From the NCBI GenBank assembly GCA_009784765.1, contig WQXP01000019.1:1-11305 (forward strand): a stretch of 11,305 nucleotides of DNA, given 5' to 3'. Position 1 is the first letter of the stretch, and each line of letters opens with the position of its first letter. Of the stretch, positions 1 through 5,667 are shown piece by piece. A model generated the notes under the pieces. That model was not told the origin of the DNA, searched no databases, and saw nothing but the letters and a program-made list of their open reading frames with translations. The position numbers were made by a program, and so were the translations under genes. The DNA comes from Oscillospiraceae bacterium. Its GTDB lineage: Bacteria; Bacillota; Clostridia; Oscillospirales; Ruminococcaceae.

Positions 1-129
1 AGAAGCCGCAGGTTTAGCCGCAGCAGTTCGCGGTGCGGGAGAAGGCGTAGCAGTCGCTACTTTCGCAGGTTCTGCCGCAGGGGCAGCGGGTTTCGCCGCA
101 GGAGCGGCAGGTTTTTTAGAATTAGCCAT
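1..129 (-). CDS. Ala/Pro/Lys-rich protein, N-terminal 43 residues only (partial)
   Basis: The reading frame starts with ATG at 127-129 and stays open to the left edge, so only the first 43 residues are visible. They begin MANSKKPAAPAAKPAAPAAE and are almost entirely Ala, Pro and Lys with a few Thr and Ser, in loose PAAP/PAAK repeats. This is a low-complexity, probably disordered and basic extension. No domain is visible, so the function cannot be named; such tails occur on nucleic-acid-binding proteins, ribosome-associated proteins and some envelope proteins. Coding is supported by an AAAGGA Shine-Dalgarno site about 12 nt upstream of the ATG and by a good promoter at 184-212 on the same strand. 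It appears to be a separate transcription unit from the radical SAM gene upstream of it. Confidence 0.75.
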   Translation of the reverse strand, partial: MANSKKPAAPAAKPAAPAAEPAKVATATPSPAPRTAAAKPAAS

Positions 130-183
130 GATTTTTATGTGTCCTTTCTTTATTTAGAGCTATTTAGTATGTGGTACATTTCA

Positions 184-212
184 ATTATACCATATGTTCG
201 ACAATAATGCAA
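184..212 (-). promoter_or_regulatory. Sigma-A-type promoter for the Ala/Pro-rich gene
   Basis: On the minus strand a TTGCAT -35 box (207-212) is followed by 17 bp and a perfect TATAAT -10 box (184-189). The base triplet before the -10 is TGG, an extended -10 signature. The ATG at 129 lies about 48 nt downstream of the expected transcription start. This is motif reading only. Confidence 0.75.
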
Positions 213-261
213 GAGCTTTTCGCAAAAATTACATTTTTTTTGAAAACATTTCAATCCAAAA

Positions 262-316
262 ACTGTCAACTGTCGTTGCGGGCGAACGGTACGGTCGCCC
301 CTACTGTCAATTGTCA
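262..316. repeat. Short intergenic repeat: GC hairpin between 13-bp imperfect direct repeats
   Basis: A 6-bp inverted repeat GGGCGA/TCGCCC (280-285 and 295-300, 9-nt loop) lies between ACTGTCAACTGTC (262-274) and ACTGTCAATTGTC (303-315), which differ at one base. From memory, GGGGCGA...TCGCCC modules flanked by GACAGT/TTGACA strings are common dispersed intergenic sequences in gut clostridia. That is recollection, not a search result. The right arm overlaps the last codon and stop of the radical SAM gene (314-316). On the minus strand the module is followed by a short T run, so it might act as a weak transcription end, but it is not a convincing intrinsic terminator. Confidence 0.55.
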
Positions 317-916
317 ACCGTAAGCGCGAATCCGCAGAGGTATTTCTAACCGCGCCGCAATCTCACGGCATCGCTCTTCGTTCCAGAACGCCTCACACCC
401 CGGAAAAGCAACCACGCTGAACTGCGTCCGGGCGAACCCCCTGCACTGCTCTGCAAAAGCCAACACCGCCGCGAAAGCCCTGCCCGCCTCATAGGGCGTG
501 CAAGTTGCGCGCTGATAATCGGCGGCATTATCGGAGTTAAGGCTAATCGAAACGGCGTCAAAAATCGCGAGCCGCGTTATGTCAAACTCAGGATTAAACA
601 GCGAAACAAGCCCGTTAGTGTTCAGCCGCACAGGAATTTCACTCCGCGATTTAATGAACGCGCAAATTTCGACAACATCATCTGCACGTTCGAGCGGCTC
701 GCCGTAACCGCAGAAGACTATTTCGCGAATGCCGCATAAATCCTGCTCCTCAAACTTGGAACAAACCTCCTGCACAGTCGGCTCGCGGGGAAGCCAAAGC
801 GAGGCTGCATCTCCGACTCCGTCGCCGTTTTTGCGAATGCAGAAAACACAGCCGCACCTGCAACGATTGGTGATGTTGACATACAGCGCATCGGCGAGCT
901 TGTAAAAGATTGTCAT
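314..916 (-). CDS. Radical SAM protein, TatD-associated family
   Basis: This 200-aa protein is a small radical SAM enzyme. The iron-sulfur cluster motif is C19-x3-C23-x2-C26 (CRCGCVFC) after the strand ALYVNITNR, and the GYGEP motif (70-74) for SAM binding follows. The NITNRC...FCIRKNGDGVG opening and the short length match the family usually annotated as 'TatD family-associated radical SAM protein', often encoded beside or fused to tatD. No tatD is in this window. The substrate is unknown; S-adenosylmethionine cleavage is inferred from the motifs. The ATG at 914-916 overlaps the TGA of citrate synthase as ATGA, so the two are probably translationally coupled on one mRNA. The C-terminus ends RIRAYG, with its stop codon inside the repeat at 262-316. 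The length still looks normal for the family. Confidence 0.85.
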   Translation of the reverse strand: MTIFYKLADALYVNITNRCRCGCVFCIRKNGDGVGDAASLWLPREPTVQEVCSKFEEQDLCGIREIVFCGYGEPLERADDVVEICAFIKSRSEIPVRLNTNGLVSLFNPEFDITRLAIFDAVSISLNSDNAADYQRATCTPYEAGRAFAAVLAFAEQCRGFARTQFSVVAFPGCEAFWNEERCREIAARLEIPLRIRAYG

Positions 917-2301
917 GAGCGTTCGCTGATAGAGGGGTATTGCCGATGTTTGCTGACATTCTTATAAGCAGGGCGAATAATCTTGCCGCCGCCGATTATT
1001 TCCTCAATTCGGTGAGAACACCAGCCCGCAATCCTCGCGATTGCGAAAATAGGCGTAAACAGCTCCTCAGGAAGCCCGAGCATCTTATACACCAAGCCGC
1101 TGTAGAAGTCTACATTCGCGCTTACTCCCTTATACATCTGCTTCTTTTCGCCGATTATGCGCGGCGCGAGTTTCTCAACCATCGAATACAGCGCGAACTC
1201 TTCTTCCATGCCCTTATCTTTCGAAAGCTGTTCCACATACTGCTTAAAGAGCGTTGCACGCGGGTCGGACAACGAGTAGACCGCGTGTCCCATTCCGTAA
1301 ATCAACCCGGACTTATCGAAGCCTTTCTTGTCAAGGCAGTCCACGAGATACTGCTCAATCGCCTTCTCATCATTCCAGTTGGCGATTTTCGCCTTGAGGT
1401 CATCGAACATCATCGAAACCTTGATGTTAGCTCCGCCGTGTTTCGGGCCCTTGAGCGAACCGAGTGCCGCCGCAACAGTCGAATAAGTGTCCGACCCCGA
1501 CGACGTTACCACCCGCGTCGTGAAAGTCGAGTTATTCCCGCCGCCGTGGTCCGCATGAAGAACTAACGCAATATCAAGGATTTTCGCTTCCACCTCAGAA
1601 AAGCCGCTGTCTTTGCGGAGCATATAGAGTATATTCTCCGCCGTAGACAAGTCGTCCTTGGGCGAATGAATAAACAAGCTCTCATTCGCGTAATAGTGGC
1701 GAAACGCCTGATACCCGTAAATCGCAAGCCGCGGAAAACGCGCAATCATCTGGAGCGACTGCCGCATGACGTTCTCAACACTAACATCATCTGCCATGTC
1801 ATCATAAGAGTACAAAGTCAAAATACTGCGTGCAAGAGAGTTCATCATATCCTTGCTCGGGGCTTTGAGGATTACATCACGAGTAAAGCTCGCAGGTAAG
1901 ACGCTGTATTTGTTGAGCTGCAAACGAAAGTCTGCGAGTTGCGCAACAGTGGGCAGTTCGCCGAAAAGCAAGAGGTAGGTAGTTTCTTCAAAGCCCATGC
2001 GATTTTCGCGGCTGAACCCCGACACTATTTCCTCAATATCATATCCGTGATAATAGAGTTTCCCCTCACAAGGAATCATCTCACCGTCGTCGATGATGTA
2101 AGACTTGATTTCGGCGATTCCCGTAAGCCCTGCGAGAACACCCTTCCCGCTGACATCGCGCAGACCGCGCTTAACATCGAACTTAGGATAGAGCGACGGG
2201 TCAATGGCGAGGTTGTTTTTGCAAATCGCAGAATAGTCGATTATTTCTTTGGTGATTTCATTAGAAACCGCTGTACCTGTTGTCGTTGGTATGATTGACA
2301 T
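913..2301 (-). CDS. gltA: Citrate synthase (citrate/2-methylcitrate synthase family)
   Basis: This 462-aa enzyme should condense oxaloacetate and acetyl-CoA to citrate in the cytoplasm, the entry to the oxidative branch towards 2-oxoglutarate and glutamate. The three catalytic regions are present: HADHGGGNNSTF (249-260, substrate His), GMGHAVYSLSDPRA (336-349, catalytic H339) and ANVDFYSG (395-402, catalytic D398). PKHGGA (286-291) and the C-terminal Arg-containing KHRQYPS (451-457) also fit. The HGGGN form rather than the HxxQN form is the variant common in clostridia and some other bacteria. A 2-methylcitrate synthase role cannot be excluded from sequence alone. The ATG at 2299-2301 is preceded by GAGGTGG at about 4-nt spacing. 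A near-perfect promoter lies upstream (2345-2373), and the radical SAM gene overlaps the stop. Confidence 0.95.
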   Translation of the reverse strand: MSIIPTTTGTAVSNEITKEIIDYSAICKNNLAIDPSLYPKFDVKRGLRDVSGKGVLAGLTGIAEIKSYIIDDGEMIPCEGKLYYHGYDIEEIVSGFSRENRMGFEETTYLLLFGELPTVAQLADFRLQLNKYSVLPASFTRDVILKAPSKDMMNSLARSILTLYSYDDMADDVSVENVMRQSLQMIARFPRLAIYGYQAFRHYYANESLFIHSPKDDLSTAENILYMLRKDSGFSEVEAKILDIALVLHADHGGGNNSTFTTRVVTSSGSDTYSTVAAALGSLKGPKHGGANIKVSMMFDDLKAKIANWNDEKAIEQYLVDCLDKKGFDKSGLIYGMGHAVYSLSDPRATLFKQYVEQLSKDKGMEEEFALYSMVEKLAPRIIGEKKQMYKGVSANVDFYSGLVYKMLGLPEELFTPIFAIARIAGWCSHRIEEIIGGGKIIRPAYKNVSKHRQYPSISERS

Positions 2302-2344
2302 ATTTCCACCTCTTTCTTTTCACTTTATACGTATAATCTTTTAT

Positions 2345-2373
2345 ATTATATCATAATTCAATTGTCTTGTCAA
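2345..2373 (-). promoter_or_regulatory. Sigma-A promoter of gltA
   Basis: On the minus strand, TTGACA (2368-2373) is followed by exactly 17 bp and TATAAT (2345-2350). The triplet before the -10 is TGA, so it is also an extended -10. Both hexamers are full consensus. The expected start is near 2338, giving a leader of about 37 nt before the ATG at 2301. Confidence 0.88.
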
Positions 2374-2409
2374 TGCGTTTTCGAAAAAGTATGAAAAACT
2401 TAAATAAAT

Positions 2410-2427
2410 TTTCAATAGCTATTGAAA
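2410..2427. promoter_or_regulatory. Perfect 18-bp palindrome, likely operator
   Basis: TTTCAATAGCTATTGAAA is a perfect dyad centred between 2418 and 2419. Skipping one mismatched pair it extends to 2407-2430. Its right half contains the whole TTGAAA -35 box (2422-2427) of the first rightward promoter, the usual placement for a repressor site. It is also 37 bp upstream of the gltA -35 box, so one regulator could influence both directions. I do not recognise it as the consensus of a specific regulator; it does not match the Rex, CcpA, CodY, Fur or CIRCE patterns as I know them. Confidence 0.55.
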
Positions 2428-2450
2428 TTTATAAAGAACTGTGTTATAAT
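2422..2450 (+). promoter_or_regulatory. Rightward promoter P1
   Basis: TTGAAA (2422-2427), 17 bp, TATAAT (2445-2450), with TGT before the -10 (extended -10). The expected transcription start is near 2457, just before the hairpin repeat at 2459-2507. A P1 transcript would therefore open with that stem-loop and have a leader of about 110 nt before the ATG at 2568. Confidence 0.82.
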
Positions 2451-2458
2451 AGCAAAAG

Positions 2459-2507
2459 AAGAGCAACTCGCAAGGGCGGGCTTTGCCCGTCCGCAGAGTT
2501 GCTTGAC
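2459..2507 (+). repeat. 49-bp palindromic repeat, copy 1
   Basis: This is a two-part hairpin. The outer stem is GCAACTC (2463-2469) with GAGTTGC (2496-2502). The inner stem is GGGCGGGC (2474-2481) with GCCCGTCC (2485-2492), with a TTT loop and one G-T wobble. It aligns without gaps to the reverse complement of 9201-9249, 41 of 49 bases identical. Its right end, TTGAC, with the following A forms the -35 box of promoter P2. There is no T run after the hairpin, so it is not an ordinary intrinsic terminator for rightward transcription. It resembles a REP-type or MITE-like element; the class is inference. Confidence 0.8.
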
Positions 2508-2531
2508 AAAGCAACGTTTATATGATATAAT
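2503..2531 (+). promoter_or_regulatory. Rightward promoter P2 (full consensus)
   Basis: TTGACA (2503-2508), 17 bp, TATAAT (2526-2531), with TGA before the -10. Both hexamers and the spacer are ideal. The expected start is near 2538, giving a leader of about 30 nt. The -35 hexamer is made from the last five bases of the palindromic repeat plus one flanking base, so the repeat supplies part of the promoter. Confidence 0.85.
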
Positions 2532-2567
2532 AAATACATCCATATGATTTACTAAGGAGTTATCATA

Positions 2568-3269
2568 ATGAAAATCATCAAATCCACTACTTATGCCGTT
2601 ATCGACACAGACCCCTTCGATTTCCCCCGCCCCCTTGAGTTTGAGCTTCTGTGCGGAAACGCGCTTCTTGCAACTTACAAGGTTTTAGAAAATGAGCAGG
2701 TTGACTATCGCTTCAACACCAAAGCAGGCGAGAAAATACTGACGAGTACCAACCGCCCTCTTGAACTCAAGGACATTTATTTCCTTTTCTCGAGCAGGGT
2801 TTTCCCCGACAAAACGCCCTTCACGCAAGCTGAGTTGACGCGCTTCGGGCTGACAGAGTATAACCCTTATGAAATCCTGAGGCGAACTCACGGGATTATG
2901 CCCGCTGACCGCTACTGGATTCGTTTCGCAGGGGAAGATTTGACTCATAAAAAAGCCCTTGAGTGGTGGGGGGAGTATTACAAACCCGTTGAAGAGCAGC
3001 AGCTCCCCGAAATCGCGGAGTTACCTGCCGCGAAAACACCCCCGCAACCCGAACATGAAGACTTGTCGGGGTTTGACACGCTTTTCAGCCTTGACGCGAT
3101 TTTAGAGCAAAAGTCGAACGAGTACAGCAGTATTAACGACGTAGGCAGCATTCTGCGTTCGAACAAGACTGATGTGTCTAAACTCGCCGCGAATATTGAC
3201 AGTACCCCCATTACCGAATCCGCATTCGCACCGGGGAGACCCATGCCGCCCCCGCCTCCTGTTGCTTAG
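2568..3269 (+). CDS. Unrecognised 233-aa protein with Pro-rich C-terminus
   Basis: I do not recognise this family with confidence. Residues 1-140 look like a compact domain of mixed charge and aromatic content. Its most conserved-looking block is YNPYEILRRTHGIMPADRYW (98-117), followed by IRFAGEDL and EWWGEYY (132-138). This YxPyeilrkThGi..DryWirf pattern faintly recalls short N-terminal segments of HipA-like or phage-associated clostridial proteins, but I would not assign function on it. Residues 141-165 are a Pro/Glu-rich linker, 166-220 may be helical, and the protein ends GRPMPPPPPVA. No signal peptide or membrane segment is visible. The ATG has AAGGAG about 9-10 nt upstream and two strong promoters (P1, P2), so expression is likely. 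It is followed after 4 nt by the phosphoesterase gene. Confidence 0.85.
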   Translation: MKIIKSTTYAVIDTDPFDFPRPLEFELLCGNALLATYKVLENEQVDYRFNTKAGEKILTSTNRPLELKDIYFLFSSRVFPDKTPFTQAELTRFGLTEYNPYEILRRTHGIMPADRYWIRFAGEDLTHKKALEWWGEYYKPVEEQQLPEIAELPAAKTPPQPEHEDLSGFDTLFSLDAILEQKSNEYSSINDVGSILRSNKTDVSKLAANIDSTPITESAFAPGRPMPPPPPVA

Positions 3270-3273
3270 TGAA

Positions 3274-4113
3274 ATGCTTAAAAAGACCAAACCCAAGCTC
3301 AAATTAAATCTCATTAAATCAAAAAAGGGACGCTTATTGCTTGCGTCCCTGTTTGTATTTTCGGTTATAGCAGTACTCCTGCTTTTCTTGCATTCGCGGA
3401 TTTTAGAAATCACCGTGTACGAGTTCGCTCATGAAAGCGTCGCCGCGCCTTTCACAATCGCGTTTATCGCCGACCACCACAACACTAAATACGGCGCGGA
3501 GCAAGAAAGCCTCCTTACTCTCATTCGTGAGGGCGAACCCGACTTAATCCTGCTTGGCGGCGACATATTCTGCCACGTCGGCAATGGAGAGGAGTCGTGG
3601 CATCTCGTTCACGGATTACTGCAACTTGATGTGCCTGTGATTTACGTCAGCGGCAATCACGAGATGAACCGCTCCGACCTTTACTCGATTACGCAGCAAT
3701 TGCGCAGGCTCGGTGTGATTGTTCCCACAGATGAGGCGATTGTTCTTGACATTCGCGGAAACACAGTCGCTGTTGCGGGGCAGAACATTCACCGCGACGG
3801 CGAGGTTTTTAATGCCGTGTCCGACGACGCTCTCACAATCATGCTGACGCATTTTCCCGAAATCGCAAAGTTTTACTCCGACTTCGACCTCATTTTCGCG
3901 GGGCACGCCCACGGCGGGCAAGTTCGAGTGCCTTTGCTCTTCCCGAACGGGCTCTACGCCCCCGGTCAAGGGCGATTCCCCGAATACACAGGCGGGAGTT
4001 ACAGCCTTGAGGGCGGCTGCACACTAATCGTGAGCCGCGGGCTCTCTGTTGAACGCTCGGCGGCGTTTCGCCTGTTCAACCGCCCGGAGCTGGTGTTTGT
4101 GGAGGCTTCGTGA
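3274..4113 (+). CDS. Membrane-anchored calcineurin-like metallophosphoesterase (YkuE/YaeI type)
   Basis: This 279-aa protein has a basic N-terminus (1-20), one hydrophobic helix (about 21-40) that should anchor it in the membrane with the catalytic domain outside, and a complete metallophosphoesterase motif set. The motifs are D67-x-H69 (ADHHN), GGD (95-97), GNHE (127-130), THFPE with H193, and GHAHGGQ (210-216). These residues bind two metal ions. Family members act on phosphodiesters or phospholipid-related substrates, but the substrate here is unknown. The ATG at 3274 is chosen because it puts the membrane helix near the N-terminus and lies just after the upstream stop (3267-3269). The frame is open further upstream, but that part only overlaps the previous gene. 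There is no clear Shine-Dalgarno site, so translation probably depends on reinitiation after the upstream gene. Confidence 0.9.
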   Translation: MLKKTKPKLKLNLIKSKKGRLLLASLFVFSVIAVLLLFLHSRILEITVYEFAHESVAAPFTIAFIADHHNTKYGAEQESLLTLIREGEPDLILLGGDIFCHVGNGEESWHLVHGLLQLDVPVIYVSGNHEMNRSDLYSITQQLRRLGVIVPTDEAIVLDIRGNTVAVAGQNIHRDGEVFNAVSDDALTIMLTHFPEIAKFYSDFDLIFAGHAHGGQVRVPLLFPNGLYAPGQGRFPEYTGGSYSLEGGCTLIVSRGLSVERSAAFRLFNRPELVFVEAS

Positions 4114-4114
4114 A

Positions 4115-5659
4115 TCACCCCCGAAAATAAACCTTCGCTAACCGCGCCAACCGCTTCTTGTGTGCGTTTTTGAACCAATCTTTCTTCATTCGCCAAATCC
4201 AGTTGCTCGGCAGAACTTTCCCGGGCACGTTCATTCGCGCCGAGTCGTCAAGCCCGATTATATCCTGCATCGGAATAATCGCCATACCCGCACTTGAGGC
4301 ATATAAACTGCGGATACACGCCCAATTGAGCGGCTCGAACAAATGCGGCTTTAAGTAGCCTTTGAGCATATCGAGAGTCGCTTTATCTGCGGCTTTTATA
4401 AACCCGAAAATCGTGGAGTTATCATGAGTCCCCGTATACACCGCCATATTGTTGATGTAATTGTGGGATAAATGTTCGTTGTCCTGCGCGACATAGCCTA
4501 AGAGCCGTTTTCGTCCCGGTGCCGACGCAGAGTCCACCACAAGGTCGGACGGCGTTGAACCGTTCATTCCGAATTGCAGGATTTTCATGCCCGGGTAGCC
4601 TGTCGCCGCAAGAAGCTCTTTCACGCTGTCGAAAAGCTCGCCTAAATCCTCCGCAATAATTGCGGGATACTCTCCGGCGGGAACGACTTTCGCTGCGTTA
4701 ATCGCGTTAAACAAGTCCATTCCCGGGCCATTGAGCCATTTGCCGCCTACTGCGGTTTTATCGCCGTAGGGAATCGCCCAATAGGTATCAAAAGCGCGGA
4801 AGTGGTCGATTCTCACACAATCATAAAGCGCGAGTGCTTTCTTGACTCTGCGAATCCACCAAGCGTAACCGTCGGCTTTCATTGCTTCCCAATCATAGAG
4901 AGGGTTGCCCCAAAGCTGTCCTGTTTCTGAGAAGTAATCGGGGGGGACTCCTGCCACTGCTCGCGGCTTGCCGTCTTCGGTGAGTTGGAACAACCCACGA
5001 TTATAATACACGTCTGCGCTGTCATAAGAAGCGTATATGGGAATGTCGCCTATGATTTTTACGCCGTTCTTGTTGGCGTATCGCCGCAGTTGCGACCATT
5101 GGCGATAGAAAAAGAACTGTACGAACTTCCAGAATTCAACTTCGTCGCCATTCGGTGCAGAGGCAGATGCCCACTCGTCCCACGAAACGCCGCCATTAGC
5201 GGTTTTATTCGCCATGAACACCGCGTAATCGTTCAGCCAGTCCTCCTCCTCTTTAACGAACGCAAGATACGCCACATTGAGGGCGTTTCCCGTCGCTTTA
5301 GTCACGAATTCTTTATGAGCCTCCTGCAATAACGCCATTTTGCTGCGTGAGACCTTCTCGAAATCCACGAAGGTCGGGTCTGCGCCATAATCGGCGCTCT
5401 CACAGGCTTTTTTAGACAACAGCCCATTCGCGACTAAGTCGTCAAGGTCGATTAAAAGCGGCTCGCCCGCAAACGCCGAATAACTCTGATAAGGGGAGTT
5501 TCCGTACCCCACAGGATTAAGGGGCAGAACCTGCCAGTAAGTCTGCCCTGCACTCACGAGTGCATCGACGAACTCCTCTGCGGCTTTGCCCAGTGTCCCG
5601 ATTCCGTAAGGGGACGGCAATGAGGTTATGTGGAGCAGAACTCCTGCTGTTCTTTTCAT
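4115..5659 (-). CDS. malQ: 4-alpha-glucanotransferase (amylomaltase, GH77)
   Basis: This 514-aa cytoplasmic enzyme transfers alpha-1,4-glucan segments between maltodextrins. The N-terminus (RTAGVLLHITSLPSPYGIGT) is typical of GH77. The catalytic trio is present: nucleophile D285 in RIDHFRAF, acid/base E337 in IIAEDLG and D413 in YTGTHDN. NSPYQSYSAFAGEPLLIDL (54-72) is also a family hallmark, and the length is normal for bacterial amylomaltase. The start is set at the ATG at 5657-5659 because the family begins there and AGGTAGG stands about 7-8 nt upstream. The open frame to 5758 only runs back into the mreB-like gene. It is the last gene of the proS operon, 8 nt after the mreB-like stop, and its Shine-Dalgarno site overlaps that stop. 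It ends 1 bp from the convergent phosphoesterase gene. Confidence 0.96.
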   Translation of the reverse strand: MKRTAGVLLHITSLPSPYGIGTLGKAAEEFVDALVSAGQTYWQVLPLNPVGYGNSPYQSYSAFAGEPLLIDLDDLVANGLLSKKACESADYGADPTFVDFEKVSRSKMALLQEAHKEFVTKATGNALNVAYLAFVKEEEDWLNDYAVFMANKTANGGVSWDEWASASAPNGDEVEFWKFVQFFFYRQWSQLRRYANKNGVKIIGDIPIYASYDSADVYYNRGLFQLTEDGKPRAVAGVPPDYFSETGQLWGNPLYDWEAMKADGYAWWIRRVKKALALYDCVRIDHFRAFDTYWAIPYGDKTAVGGKWLNGPGMDLFNAINAAKVVPAGEYPAIIAEDLGELFDSVKELLAATGYPGMKILQFGMNGSTPSDLVVDSASAPGRKRLLGYVAQDNEHLSHNYINNMAVYTGTHDNSTIFGFIKAADKATLDMLKGYLKPHLFEPLNWACIRSLYASSAGMAIIPMQDIIGLDDSARMNVPGKVLPSNWIWRMKKDWFKNAHKKRLARLAKVYFRG

Positions 5660-5667
5660 AATGTTAC

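Larger units (their letters stand above)
2302..2567. other. Divergent regulatory region between gltA and the 233-aa protein gene
   Basis: These 266 bp hold no gene. In order they contain the gltA promoter (leftward), an 18-bp palindrome, promoter P1, the 49-bp hairpin repeat, promoter P2 and the Shine-Dalgarno site AAGGAG of the rightward gene. The hairpin's right arm can also pair with sequence just downstream: GTTGCTT (2498-2504) with AAGCAAC (2509-2515). This is mutually exclusive with the outer stem of the repeat. Confidence 0.75.

Noticed and set aside
940..1566. 208-codon plus-strand open frame opposite gltA
   Set aside because: It is antisense to a fully motif-supported citrate synthase, has no ribosome site or recognisable protein features, and is rich in Arg as expected of a shadow frame.
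2459..2515. Intrinsic terminator at the GC-rich hairpin
   Set aside because: No T run follows on the plus strand, and the structure sits upstream of a strongly promoted gene rather than after one.
2568..2987. HipA-like toxin N-domain for the 233-aa protein
   Set aside because: Only a faint pattern resemblance from memory; no kinase domain or antitoxin partner is adjacent.
3172..3273. Longer phosphoesterase start at 3172
   Set aside because: It would lie within the previous gene in another frame and place 34 unrelated residues before the basic N-terminus and membrane helix.
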